Origin: Rubrobacter taiwanensis
Lineage (GTDB): Bacteria > Actinomycetota > Rubrobacteria > Rubrobacterales > Rubrobacteraceae
Assembly: GCF_004337705.1 (NCBI RefSeq)
Contig: NZ_SKBU01000038.1
Span: 1 to 54,752 of the forward strand
Direction of reading: 5' to 3'
Length of the DNA: 54,752 nucleotides
Made by a program: the position numbers and the translations under genes. Shown one piece after another: positions 16,801 to 25,268 of the stretch; within the stretch, counting starts at the first letter, position 1; the number at the start of each line of letters is the position of its first letter. Under the pieces are notes generated by a model. That model made no database searches. It was not told the origin of the DNA and saw only the letters and a program-made list of their open reading frames with translations.

Positions 16801-18479
16801 GGCTCGTCGCCGCGACTGCGAACGGCCGCCGGCTGGCCTCTCACCTCGCCGCCGCCTGGGAGGACGCCCGGCTCTACGAGGGAGGGCCGAAGGAGGCCCT
16901 GCCCCGGGCCTGGGAGGAGTGCGGGGGAATAGTCCTCTTCCTCGCGGCGGGGGCGGCGGTGCGCCTGCTCGCCCCCCTGCTCCGGGACAAGCGCACCGAT
17001 CCCGGCGTGGTCTGCGTGGATGACGCCGGGCGCTTCGCGGTTCCGCTGGCCGGCGGGCACGGCGGCGGGGCCAACGCCCTGGCCCGGCGGGTGGCCGCGA
17101 CCCTGGGGGCCGAGCCCGTCATCACCACGGCGAGCGACGCCCTGAACCTCCCCGGCCTGGACGCTCTGGGCCGGGAGCTGGGCTTCCGGCTTGAGGAGGA
17201 CTCGGATCTGGCCGCGGTGGGCGCGGCGCTTCTCTCCGGGGAGCGCGTCAACCTGGTTTGCGACCGGCGGTGGCCGCTGGGCCCGCTGCCGGAGAACGTG
17301 GCGCCCTCCGGGGAGCTGGAGCCGCCCCTGATCCTCATCTCCGACCGGACCGTCCCGGTCCCGCGCCCGGCGGCCGTCTACCGCCCTCCCACCCTGCTCG
17401 CGGGCGTGGGCTCAAGCCGCGGAGCGGGGGCGGAGGAGATCCTAAAGCTGCTGGAACGCTCGCTCGCGGAGGCCGGGCTCTCGCCGCGGAGCCTCGCGGC
17501 GCTCGCCACGGTGGATCTGAAGGCCGGGGAGGAGGGTCTCCTGCGGGCGGCGGAGGCTCTGGAGGTGCCGCTCCGGTTCTACCCGGCGGAGGAGCTGGCC
17601 GGACTGGAGGTCCCCAACCCCTCCGAGGAGGTCCGGCGGGCCGTCGGGACCCCGAGCGTGGCCGAGGCCGCGGTCCTGGCCTCCGGGGCCCGCCTCGTCC
17701 TGCAGAAACGGAAGTCGCAGAACGCCACGGTCGCGCTCGGGCGGCTGCCGGTGCGGGGGAGGCTGTACCTGATCGGGCTGGGACCGGGAGACGAGAGCCT
17801 CATCCCCCCGCTCGCCCGAAACGCGCTCGCCAGAGCGGAGGTGGTGGTGGGGCTGGAGCAGTACGTGCGGCGCGTCCGGCACCTGCTGCGGCCGGGGACC
17901 CGCGTTCTCACCCCGCCGCTGGGCCAGGAGCTGCAGAGGGCCGAGTTGGCGCTGGCGGAGGCCCGGGCCGGCGGCAGCGCCGCGCTGGTGAGCGGCGGCG
18001 ATGCGGGGGTGTACGGCATGGCCTCCCCGGCGCTGGAGCGGGAGAGAGGAGAGGTGGAGGTCACGGTCGTCCCGGGCATCACCGCCGCCCAGGCCGCGGC
18101 CGCCCTGCTGGGATCGCCGCTGGGCCACGACCACTGCTCCATCAGCCTCTCGGACCTGCTGACCCCCTGGGAGACGATCCGGGAGCGGATTCTCTGCGCC
18201 GCCCGGGGGGACTTCGTGATCTCGCTCTACAACCCGCGCTCGAAGGGCCGCGACCGGCAGCTCGCGGAGGTGCGCCGGCTGCTGCTTGCGCACCGCGACC
18301 CCGAGACGCCGGTAGGGATCGTCACCGATGCCTACCGGCCGGAAGAGCGGGTAACCCTGACGGATTTGGCCTCCCTGCCGGTGGAGGAGGTCGGTATGCG
18401 CTCGATCGTGATCGTCGGCAGCTCCCGGACGCGCGTGGTGGCGGGCCGGATGGTCACGCCGAGGGGGTACGAAGGATGA
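16794..18479 (+). CDS. CbiG-CobJ/CbiH fusion protein
   Basis: A 561-residue fusion. Residues 1 to about 310 are CbiG, which opens the delta-lactone and releases acetaldehyde in the anaerobic pathway: LFLAAGAAVRLLAPLL, PLAGGHGGGANALA and GVGSSRGAGAEEI are family motifs. From about residue 322 (RLYLIGLGPGDESLIPPLA) to the end is the C17-methyltransferase CobJ/CbiH, with VSGGDAGVYGMASPALE and YNPRSKGRDRQL. The two catalyse successive ring-contraction steps, so fusion makes sense. GTG 16794 starts within cbiET; the end overlaps the ferredoxin by 4 bases. Confidence 0.93.
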   Translation: MLGLVAATANGRRLASHLAAAWEDARLYEGGPKEALPRAWEECGGIVLFLAAGAAVRLLAPLLRDKRTDPGVVCVDDAGRFAVPLAGGHGGGANALARRVAATLGAEPVITTASDALNLPGLDALGRELGFRLEEDSDLAAVGAALLSGERVNLVCDRRWPLGPLPENVAPSGELEPPLILISDRTVPVPRPAAVYRPPTLLAGVGSSRGAGAEEILKLLERSLAEAGLSPRSLAALATVDLKAGEEGLLRAAEALEVPLRFYPAEELAGLEVPNPSEEVRRAVGTPSVAEAAVLASGARLVLQKRKSQNATVALGRLPVRGRLYLIGLGPGDESLIPPLARNALARAEVVVGLEQYVRRVRHLLRPGTRVLTPPLGQELQRAELALAEARAGGSAALVSGGDAGVYGMASPALERERGEVEVTVVPGITAAQAAAALLGSPLGHDHCSISLSDLLTPWETIRERILCAARGDFVISLYNPRSKGRDRQLAEVRRLLLAHRDPETPVGIVTDAYRPEERVTLTDLASLPVEEVGMRSIVIVGSSRTRVVAGRMVTPRGYEG

Positions 18480-18676
18480 GGGTCTTCGCCGTCACGGAGC
18501 TGTGCGCGGGCTGCGGAGCCTGCCTGATCACGTGCCCGGAGCGGGCGATCCGGCCCGCCCCGGAGGACCACCCCGCGCCGCTGGTGGTGCTGGAGGAACG
18601 CTGCACGGCCTGCGCCGAGTGCGCCGAGGTGTGTCCGGCCGGGGCCTGCGTCGAGATCTCCGGGGAGGAGGATTGA
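18476..18676 (+). CDS. 2x[4Fe-4S] ferredoxin in the cobalamin operon
   Basis: A 66-residue ferredoxin with two complete cluster motifs, CAGCGACLITCP (from Cys 10) and CTACAECAEVCP (from Cys 43), both CxxCxxCxxxCP. It starts at ATG 18476 inside the stop of the cbiG-cobJ fusion and overlaps cbiC by 4 bases, so it is translated as part of the pathway. Possible jobs are electron supply for Co(II) to Co(I) reduction before CobO, or for the missing precorrin-6A reduction; both are inference. Confidence 0.93.
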   Translation: MRVFAVTELCAGCGACLITCPERAIRPAPEDHPAPLVVLEERCTACAECAEVCPAGACVEISGEED

Positions 18677-19260
18677 GGGAGGCGCACCCCATAGAGCGCG
18701 AGAGCTACAGGATACTGCGCGAGCTCGTGGACCTCTCCCACCTCCCCCCCCTCGCGCGCGCCGTGACCGAGCGCGTGATCCACGCCTCGGCGGACCTGGA
18801 GTACGCCCGCGACCTGGTCCTGAACGAGGACGCCCTGCGCGGCGGCCTCGACGCCCTGCACCGGGGAGCGCCCATCGTGGCCGACGTCCAGACCGTCGCA
18901 TCGGCTATTACATCCCGCCGAACGCTCTGCTTCGTGGCCGATCCCCGCGCCCGGGCTCTCGCCAAAAGATCCGGCACCACGCGCTCGGCCGCCGGCTTCC
19001 GCCTCGCCGCCGCCACGACCGGGCCCGGAGCGGTCTGGGTTGTGGGCAACGCCCCCACCGCACTCTTCGAGCTCCTGCGGCTCGAAGTCCGGCCCGCTCT
19101 GGTCATCGGGCTGCCGGTGGGATTCGTGGGAGCTTCTGAGGCTAAACGGGCGCTACTTGCGAGCGGCCTGCCCGCCCTCGCCAACCGCGGCCCGAAAGGG
19201 GGCTCGGCGGTCGCCGCCGCAGCGCTGAACGCCTTGCTGTACTATCGGAAGGAGGATTAG
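18673..19260 (+). CDS. cbiC: Precorrin-8X methylmutase (CbiC/CobH)
   Basis: Moves a methyl group from C11 to C12 to give (cobalt-)hydrogenobyrinate/cobyrinate. The 195-residue chain starts at TTG 18673 and shows HPIERESYRIL, the catalytic-His region VIHASADLEYA, VADVQTVASAI and GLPVGFVGASEAKRAL, all family signatures. It is close to the usual 200-210 residues. It overlaps the ferredoxin stop by 4 bases and is followed after 7 bases by cbiX. Confidence 0.94.
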   Translation: MREAHPIERESYRILRELVDLSHLPPLARAVTERVIHASADLEYARDLVLNEDALRGGLDALHRGAPIVADVQTVASAITSRRTLCFVADPRARALAKRSGTTRSAAGFRLAAATTGPGAVWVVGNAPTALFELLRLEVRPALVIGLPVGFVGASEAKRALLASGLPALANRGPKGGSAVAAAALNALLYYRKED

Positions 19261-19267
19261 TAGACGC

Positions 19268-20152
19268 ATGAGCCAGGAGAACGGACGCCCCGCCCTCCTG
19301 CTGGCCGGCCACGGCAGCCGGGACCCCCGGGGAGCCCGCGAGTTTCACGCGCTCCTAGAGCTGGTGCGGGCCCGGGCCCCGGACCTAGCCGTCGAGGGCG
19401 GGTTTATCGAGCTGTCCCCGCCGCCCATCTCCGAGGCCGTAAACCGCCTGGCAGACCGGGGAGCGCGGGAGATCGCGGCCGTCCCCCTCATGCTGCTCGC
19501 CGCCGGCCACGCCAAGAACGACATCCCCGCAACGCTGGTGCGCGAGGGGCTCAGGCACCCCGGCCTCAGGTTCCGCTACGGCCGGGCGCTCGGCGTCCGC
19601 CCCGAGCTGCTCGCGCTGATGGACGAGAGGATCTCGGCCACCGTCCCGGCGGAACAGAGAGATGAGACGGCGGTGCTCGTCGTGGGCCGCGGCTCCTCGG
19701 ACCCCGACGCCAACTCCGACCTGGCCAAGATCGCGCGCCTCTTCTACGAAGGCCGGCCCTACCCGATCGTGGAGAGCGCCTACGTCAGCCTCGCGCCCCC
19801 GAACGTCCCCGAAGGGCTGGAGCGCTGCCGCCGGCTCGGCGCCCGCCGCGTGGCGGTCTTCTCCTACTTCCTCTTCACCGGCGTCCTGGAGGAGCGCATC
19901 CGGGATCAGAGCCGGGAGTTCGCCCACACTCACCCTGAAGTAGAAGTCCATTATGCAGGGTACCTGGGGGCCTCCGGGCCGGTCGCAGATCTGGTCCTGG
20001 AGCGCTACCGGGAGGCGGTCGAGGGCGACATCCGGATGAACTGCGATGTCTGCGTGCACCGGGTGGCGCTGCCGGGCTTCGAGGAGAAGGTGGGAGCGCC
20101 CGCCACCCCGCACTACCACCCGGACGAGCCGGGGCACCATCACCATCACTAG
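19268..20152 (+). CDS. cbiX: Sirohydrochlorin cobaltochelatase CbiX, long form
   Basis: Class II chelatase inserting cobalt into sirohydrochlorin, the first step of the anaerobic route. Two CbiX halves are visible: GHGSRDPRGAREFHALLE (N) and VVGRGSSDPDANSDLAKIAR (C). The C-terminal extension carries MNCDVC (Met 257, Cys 259, Cys 262), the MxCxxC motif that holds an Fe-S centre in the Bacillus long CbiX, and ends in a natural His tail (HYHPDEPGHHHHH, 294 residues in all). It starts at ATG 19268 with GGAGG about 14 bases upstream. Confidence 0.94.
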   Translation: MSQENGRPALLLAGHGSRDPRGAREFHALLELVRARAPDLAVEGGFIELSPPPISEAVNRLADRGAREIAAVPLMLLAAGHAKNDIPATLVREGLRHPGLRFRYGRALGVRPELLALMDERISATVPAEQRDETAVLVVGRGSSDPDANSDLAKIARLFYEGRPYPIVESAYVSLAPPNVPEGLERCRRLGARRVAVFSYFLFTGVLEERIRDQSREFAHTHPEVEVHYAGYLGASGPVADLVLERYREAVEGDIRMNCDVCVHRVALPGFEEKVGAPATPHYHPDEPGHHHHH

Positions 20153-20161
20153 GAGAGAAGG

Positions 20162-21226
20162 TTGAGGCTGGAGGAGAGAGTTAGAGAGCTTGCGCGCGCG
20201 GTGCGTCCTCCGGACGGGGCCGCGGCCGGAGCGGCGCGCGAGCGGCACCGGCGGCTGATCAAACCCCCGGGCAGCCTGGGCGCGCTGGAGGAGCTGGGCG
20301 CGCGGCTCGCAGCGATGGCCGGGGAGTGCCCGCCGCCGGTGCCGGAGCATCCGGCGGTGGTCGTAGCGGCCGGGGATCACGGCGTGCTGGCGCGGGGCGT
20401 CTCCCCCTGGCCGCAGGAGGTGACGGCCGCGATGGTCGCCGGCTTCTGCTCCGGCGGGGCGGCGGTCAACGCCATCGCCGAGGCGGTCGGGGCCCGGGTC
20501 AGCGTGCTGGACGTGGGGGTGGCCTCTCCCCTGCAGCCCCACCCCCGCCTGCGGAGCGCGAAGGTGCGCCCGGGGACGCGGGACATCAGCCGGGAGGCGG
20601 CGATGAGCCGGGAAGAGGCCGCCCGGGCCGTAATCTCCGGAGCCGGCATCGCCGGAGAGCTCGTGGAGAGCGGGGCGGACCTGCTCGTCACCGGGGACAT
20701 GGGCATCGGGAACACCACCCCGGCGGCCGCGCTCGTCGCGGCCTTCACCGGCCGGCCGGCGCGAGAGGTCACCGGACGCGGGACCGGCATAGACGACGAT
20801 ACATTTAGGCTGAAGGTCAGGGTTATAGAGCAGGCGCTGGAGCTGCACGGGCCGGAGACGGCCGACGCTTTGGGCGTGGCGGCGGCGCTGGGGGGACTGG
20901 AGCACGCGGCGCTCGCGGGCGTCATCCTGGAAGGCGCCGCGCGCCGGGTGCCCGTGATCCTGGACGGCATCGCCGCGAACGCGGCCGCGCTCGTGGCCCG
21001 GTATCTCGCGCCGGAGTGTGCGGGGTACATGGTGGCCGGGCATCTTTCGGCCGAGCCGGGCGCGGGCGCGGCCCTCAAGCATCTGGGGCTCGAACCCCTG
21101 CTCGACCTCGGGATGCGGCTCGGGGAGGGGACCGGGGGGCTGCTCGCCGCGCCGCTCGTGCGGGCGGCCGCCGCGGTGCTCGCGCGGATGGACACCTTCG
21201 AGTCGGCGGGGATCGCGGAAGGATGA
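20162..21226 (+). CDS. cobT: Nicotinate-nucleotide:dimethylbenzimidazole phosphoribosyltransferase CobT
   Basis: Makes alpha-ribazole phosphate, the lower nucleotide precursor. It has 354 residues starting at TTG 20162 behind GGAGAGAAGG. Motifs: KPPGSLGALEELGARLA, VVAAGDHGVLARGVSPWP, TGDMGIGNTTPAAALVAA and the C-terminal LDLGMRLGEGTGG with its catalytic Glu. It overlaps cbiB by 4 bases. BluB, which makes dimethylbenzimidazole, is not in the window, so the actual lower ligand is open. Confidence 0.95.
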   Translation: MRLEERVRELARAVRPPDGAAAGAARERHRRLIKPPGSLGALEELGARLAAMAGECPPPVPEHPAVVVAAGDHGVLARGVSPWPQEVTAAMVAGFCSGGAAVNAIAEAVGARVSVLDVGVASPLQPHPRLRSAKVRPGTRDISREAAMSREEAARAVISGAGIAGELVESGADLLVTGDMGIGNTTPAAALVAAFTGRPAREVTGRGTGIDDDTFRLKVRVIEQALELHGPETADALGVAAALGGLEHAALAGVILEGAARRVPVILDGIAANAAALVARYLAPECAGYMVAGHLSAEPGAGAALKHLGLEPLLDLGMRLGEGTGGLLAAPLVRAAAAVLARMDTFESAGIAEG

Positions 21227-22140
21227 GGGCAGCGGCGGCGCTCGTTATAGATGCGCTCTTCGGGGAGCCTCCTGCCCGCCTGCATCCCACCGTGTGGATG
21301 GGGTGGGGGATCTCGCTTCTGGAGGAGCGGGCGCTGAAGCTGCGCTCGCCCCTCGGGCGCAGGATGGCCGGGGTCTTCATCGCCGCGGCGGTCCCGGCCA
21401 CGAGCTCGCTTCTGGCGCTGGCGGTCCTGCGGTGCATGCCGCCGGCGCTGCGGGGGGTGCTGGAGTGGGCCCTGATCTCCACCACGCTCTGTCCGCGCGG
21501 GCTCGGGGAGGCGGCGCTCGCCGTGGAGCGCGCGCTGGAGCGGGGAGACCTTGAGAAGGCGCGGAACCTGGCGGGAGAGATGGTGGGCCGCGACACCCAC
21601 CACCTCTCCGGAGGGGAGGTCGCCCGGGCCGCCGTCGAGTCGGTGGCGGAGAACACCAGCGACGGTGTCGTGGCTCCGGTATTCTACGCGTGCCTCTTCG
21701 GTGCGCCCGGGGCTCTGGCGTACCGGGCAGCGAACACGCTGGACTCCATGCTGGGATACACCCGCCCGCCCTACGGCGAGCTCGGCTGGGCCTCCGCCCG
21801 GCTGGACGACCTCGCAAACCTCCTGCCGGCCCGGCTCACGGTGCTCGCCGCCGCGGCGGCCTCCGGCAGACCCGGCCCCGTGCTGGCTGCGGCGCGGCGC
21901 TACGGTCCCCTGCACTCCAGCCCCAACGCCGGGCGGGTCGAAGCGGCCTTCGCCGGGGCGCTGGGGATCAGGCTCGGGGGCCGCAACTACTACTGGGGCG
22001 TACCGAACGAGGGTAGGTTCCTGGGCGACGGCCGCCCACCGGAGGCCCGGGACATCCGGCGGGCCGTGCGCCTCATGCGCCGGACCTGCCTGCTCGCGGC
22101 GCTTGCCGCCGTCCTCGCGGAGGCTCTGCGGCGTGGTTGA
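21223..22140 (+). CDS. cbiB: Adenosylcobinamide-phosphate synthase CbiB
   Basis: Membrane enzyme that links aminopropanol phosphate to cobyric acid (CbiB, called CobD in the aerobic naming). The 305-residue chain has several hydrophobic segments and the motifs DALFGEPPARLHPTVWMGW, RDTHHLSGGEVARAAVES and ENTSDGVVAPVFYACLFGAP. It starts at ATG 21223, overlapping cobT by 4 bases, and overlaps the aminotransferase-like cobD by 8 bases. Confidence 0.94.
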   Translation: MRAAAALVIDALFGEPPARLHPTVWMGWGISLLEERALKLRSPLGRRMAGVFIAAAVPATSSLLALAVLRCMPPALRGVLEWALISTTLCPRGLGEAALAVERALERGDLEKARNLAGEMVGRDTHHLSGGEVARAAVESVAENTSDGVVAPVFYACLFGAPGALAYRAANTLDSMLGYTRPPYGELGWASARLDDLANLLPARLTVLAAAAASGRPGPVLAAARRYGPLHSSPNAGRVEAAFAGALGIRLGGRNYYWGVPNEGRFLGDGRPPEARDIRRAVRLMRRTCLLAALAAVLAEALRRG

Positions 22141-23203
22141 GGGCTGGGCGGATCACGCCGGCGGCCGCCACCACGGCGCTCACCGGGGCCTCGCCGCCCG
22201 CCGGCTGGGCACCGATCCCGGATACTTCCTGGACTTCAGCGCGAACATCAATCCTCTGGGGACTCCTCCGGTCGCACTGCGCGCCGCGCGCGCCGCCCTG
22301 GAAGAGGAGACCCGGCAGTACCCGGACCCCGGCTACCCGGAGCTGCGGGAGGCGCTGGCGGGATACCTGGGGGTTCCGCCCGGGCGCGTGCTGCCGACCA
22401 ACGGGGGTGCTGAGGCCCTCTTTCTGGCCGCCCGCCTCTCCGGCGGGGGCGCGGCGCTCATCCTGGAGCCGACGTTCAGCGAGTACGCCGCCGCGGCGCG
22501 GGCGGCGGGGCTGGAGTGCCGGCGGCGGGTAGCCTGGCGGCCCGAGGGGGACCGATTCGTTCTGGACCCCGCAGCGCTGGACGACCTCTCCGGCGTCGGG
22601 CTCGTCTTCCTCTGCAACCCCAACAACCCCACCGGCGGCGCGCTCTCCCGGGAGGAGGTGCTGGAGGTGGCAGAGAGGGTGCGCAAGGCCGGGGCCGTCC
22701 TGGTGGTGGATGAGGCGTTCGCGGACTTCGCGCCGGGCTCCGGAGTGGCCTCCGAAACCGGCGCGGGGCTCGCCGCGGCCCGCTCCCTCACCAAGTTCTT
22801 CGCCCTGCCCGGGCTGCGGCTGGGATGCCTCGTCTCCCCGGAGACCGGGCGTCTGGCGGCCCTGCAGCCTGCCTGGCCGGTGAACGCGGTGGCCGCCGCG
22901 GCCGGAGCGGCCGCAATCTCCGACGCGCAGTTCGCCGCGCGCACCCTGAGGGAGGTGGCCCGCCTCCGCCGGGAGCTCTTCGAATCTTTAAGCGAGCTTC
23001 CCGGCATCGCGCCGTTCGCCGGGGCGGCGAACTTCCTGCTGGTGCGGGGCCCCGCCGGGCTCCCGCAGCGCCTGGCCCGCCGGGGCGTCCTGGTGCGCGG
23101 CTGCGCGCCGTTCATGGGTCTCGGCCCGGAGTACTTCCGCGTCGCGGTGCGCAGGGCTGAGGAGAACGCGGCTCTGGTGCAGGCGCTCCGGGAGGAGCTG
23201 TGA
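22133..23203 (+). CDS. cobD: L-threonine-O-3-phosphate decarboxylase (PLP)
   Basis: Aminotransferase-fold PLP enzyme producing aminopropanol phosphate for CbiB (Salmonella CobD, aerobic CobC). It has 356 residues from GTG 22133. Key segments are DFSANINPLG, FLCNPNNPTGG, VVDEAFADF and the Schiff-base lysine in SLTKFFALPGLRLG (Lys about 221). It resembles histidinol-phosphate aminotransferase; placement between cbiB and cobU decides the name. It overlaps cobU by 4 bases. Confidence 0.92.
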   Translation: MVEGWADHAGGRHHGAHRGLAARRLGTDPGYFLDFSANINPLGTPPVALRAARAALEEETRQYPDPGYPELREALAGYLGVPPGRVLPTNGGAEALFLAARLSGGGAALILEPTFSEYAAAARAAGLECRRRVAWRPEGDRFVLDPAALDDLSGVGLVFLCNPNNPTGGALSREEVLEVAERVRKAGAVLVVDEAFADFAPGSGVASETGAGLAAARSLTKFFALPGLRLGCLVSPETGRLAALQPAWPVNAVAAAAGAAAISDAQFAARTLREVARLRRELFESLSELPGIAPFAGAANFLLVRGPAGLPQRLARRGVLVRGCAPFMGLGPEYFRVAVRRAEENAALVQALREEL

Positions 23204-23718
23204 GCGTGCGGGCGCTCTTCATCGGCGGGGCCGGGAGCGGCAAGAGCGCCGCCGGCGAGGAGCTCGCCGGCAGGCTGGGCGGGGAGCGGGTGCTGTACGT
23301 CGCGACGGCGGGCGCGGGCGACGAGGAGATGGAGCGCCGGATAGCCGCTCACCGCCGCAGGAGGCCCGCCGGATGGGAGACCCTGGAGGCCGGGGGGGAT
23401 CTGGCCCCGGTTCTGAAGCGTGCGGCCGGCATGGGAGCCGTGCTGCTGGACTCCCTGACGCTCTGGGTCTCGGGGCGCATGCTCGAAGGCGCAGGCGACG
23501 AGGAGATCCTGGAGAGCTTAGACCGCTTCCTCCGGCGCGCCGGGTCCGCCGCAGAGCCTTTCGTCGTGGTCACCGACGAGGTGGGCCAGGGGGTGGTGCC
23601 TGAGAGCGCCGCCGGCCGCAGGTTCCGGGACCTTCTGGGCGCGGCCAACCGGCGGGCCGCCGCGGCGGCCGGCGAGGTCTACCTCTGCGTGGCCGGTATA
23701 CCGGTCCGGATCAAGTAA
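23200..23718 (+). CDS. cobU: Adenosylcobinamide kinase/guanylyltransferase CobU
   Basis: Phosphorylates adenosylcobinamide and transfers GMP to it. The 172-residue chain has the P-loop GGAGSGKS (residues 9-16), the IAAHRRRRPAGWETLEA segment that contains the guanylylated His, and VTDEVGQGVVP. GTG 23200 overlaps the previous stop by 4 bases; the TAA stop is followed after one base by cobS. Confidence 0.94.
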   Translation: MSVRALFIGGAGSGKSAAGEELAGRLGGERVLYVATAGAGDEEMERRIAAHRRRRPAGWETLEAGGDLAPVLKRAAGMGAVLLDSLTLWVSGRMLEGAGDEEILESLDRFLRRAGSAAEPFVVVTDEVGQGVVPESAAGRRFRDLLGAANRRAAAAAGEVYLCVAGIPVRIK

Positions 23719-23719
23719 C

Positions 23720-24457
23720 GTGCGGGGCTTGCTCTCTTTCTTTACGGTCTTTCCCGCCCGGGCGGCGACGCTGGAGGAAACCGCCCGCTCGGTACACCTG
23801 CTGCCGCTGGTCGGGCTTGTGGCCGGTCTGCCGGGGGCGGCGCTCGCACTCTCCGGTTACCTCCTGCCGGCCGGGGTCGCGGCCGCGCTGGCGCTCGGAG
23901 CGGTGCTGCTGGCCGCCGGGCTGCACCACGCCGACGGTCTCCTGGACGTCGGGGACGCCCTCATGGTGCGGGGGAGCCCGGCCCGCCGGCGGGAGGTGCT
24001 GAAGGATCTCCGGGTCGGCGCCGGCGCGCTGGCCGCGGCCTTCCTGGTCTACGCGCCCGCCGTCGCCGCGCTGGCGAGTCTGGTGGAGCGCTCCCCCATC
24101 TCCGCGGCTCTGGCGCTGCTCGCCGGGGAGGCGGCGGCCCGCTCGGCGATGCTCTGCCTGCTGAGCTTCGGGGAGGCGGCGGAGCGAACCTCGTCCGCCG
24201 CGCCCTTCACGGCCGCCCTCAAGGACCGGCGCAGGAGGCACGCCGGGCTGGCGCTGGCGCTGGCGCTGCCGGCGCTCGTGGCGATACCCTCAGGCGCTCC
24301 GGCCCCGATTCTCGCGCTGCTCTGGCTGCCGGCGGCCGGACTGTCGCTCGCGGTCGCGCGGCGGGCCTTCGGCGGCATCGGAGGTGACGTCTGCGGGGCG
24401 TCCGGGGAGCTGGCCCGGACGCTGGTCCTGGTCGGTCTTTCGGCGGGGGGCGCGTGA
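23720..24457 (+). CDS. cobS: Adenosylcobinamide-GDP ribazoletransferase CobS
   Basis: Membrane enzyme (cobalamin synthase, CobV in aerobic naming) that joins alpha-ribazole to AdoCbi-GDP. It has 245 residues and about six membrane segments, with FFTVFPARAATLE at the N-terminus, the conserved GLHHADGLLDVGDALMVRG and the C-terminal FGGIGGDVCGASGELART. It starts at GTG 23720, one base after cobU, and overlaps cobC by 4 bases. Confidence 0.93.
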   Translation: MRGLLSFFTVFPARAATLEETARSVHLLPLVGLVAGLPGAALALSGYLLPAGVAAALALGAVLLAAGLHHADGLLDVGDALMVRGSPARRREVLKDLRVGAGALAAAFLVYAPAVAALASLVERSPISAALALLAGEAAARSAMLCLLSFGEAAERTSSAAPFTAALKDRRRRHAGLALALALPALVAIPSGAPAPILALLWLPAAGLSLAVARRAFGGIGGDVCGASGELARTLVLVGLSAGGA

Positions 24458-25119
24458 TGGAGGGCGGGGTGGAGGCGATCCTCGTCCGCCACGGGGAGTC
24501 CACCGCGAACGCGCGCGGGATCTGGCAGGGCCGGCTGGACTTCCCGCTCTCCCGGCAGGGGTGGCGGCAGGCGGCGCAACTCGGCCGGGCGCTGCGCTCC
24601 CGGCCGGTGGCCGCAATCTACAGCAGCCCTCAGCTCCGGGCGGTGCAGACGGCCCGCGCGGTAGCGGGCGAGCTGGGCCGCCCGCCGGGCGCGGTGGTCC
24701 TCCTGGACGGGCTCGCCGAGCGCCACGGAGGTATCCTGCAGGGCACTGCCTGGGCAGAGCTGGAGGCGCGCGACCCGGAGCTGGTACGGAGGTTCTGGAG
24801 CCTGCCGGACGGGGAACGCTGGCAGCTCCTCGGAGCCGAGAGCACCCCGGCGGTCGTAGAGCGGTCCCGGCAGGCCCTGGAGGAGATCCGGGGCCGTCAC
24901 GGGCCGGACGAAGCGGCCGTTGTCGTCTCGCACGGGGGGCTGCTGGAGACCCTGCTGATGGACCTGCTAGGCGCGGAGGCGCTCGGTGGCCGCCGGCTGC
25001 CCAACGCTTCCGTGACCCGCCTGCTCCTCGCAGATCCCGCCCCTCGGCTGCTGGAGCTGGGCTCCACCGCTCACCTCGAAGGTGGCGGCGAAGCGCCCCC
25101 GGGGCCGGCGGGCTGGTAG
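24454..25119 (+). CDS. cobC: Histidine phosphatase, probable alpha-ribazole phosphatase
   Basis: Phosphoglycerate-mutase-like phosphatase with the catalytic LVRHGESTANARG (His 13), SSPQLRAVQTA, LAERHGGILQG and VVSHGGLLETLL. In this place, after cobS, it most likely removes phosphate from alpha-ribazole or adenosylcobalamin 5'-phosphate. The start is GTG 24454 or ATG 24457, both overlapping the cobS stop. It has 221 residues, with a Pro/Gly-rich tail. Substrate is assigned by context. It is the last gene of the cobalamin unit. Confidence 0.85.
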   Translation: MMEGGVEAILVRHGESTANARGIWQGRLDFPLSRQGWRQAAQLGRALRSRPVAAIYSSPQLRAVQTARAVAGELGRPPGAVVLLDGLAERHGGILQGTAWAELEARDPELVRRFWSLPDGERWQLLGAESTPAVVERSRQALEEIRGRHGPDEAAVVVSHGGLLETLLMDLLGAEALGGRRLPNASVTRLLLADPAPRLLELGSTAHLEGGGEAPPGPAGW

Positions 25120-25235
25120 CGCGCCGCGGACTCCAGGAAGGCGCGCAGGTTCTCCTCGCCGGGACGGACCACGCCCAGCTCGGCGATCCTCCTGCGGGAG
25201 GCGTGTCTGGTCCATGAGCCGGACCCTGCCTTCAT
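25071..25235 (-). CDS. Possible 54-residue small protein
   Basis: A minus-strand frame from ATG 25235 to TGA 25071, overlapping the end of cobC by about 49 bases. It encodes KAGSGSWTRHASRRRIAELG, then a helix-like RPGEENLRAFLESAARYQ and a Pro-rich tail. A purine-rich GGGGAAGGGG lies upstream. The product looks protein-like but I do not recognise it; it may be a gene remnant or chance frame. Confidence 0.25.
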   Translation of the reverse strand: MKAGSGSWTRHASRRRIAELGVVRPGEENLRAFLESAARYQPAGPGGASPPPSR

Positions 25236-25268
25236 ACCATAAGCAGCCCCTTCCCCGCGAATCTAGCA

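Noticed and set aside
20053-20152. Poly-His end of CbiX as a cloning tag
   Set aside because: The tail is part of a longer His/Cys-rich extension known in long CbiX proteins, and is in a natural operon.
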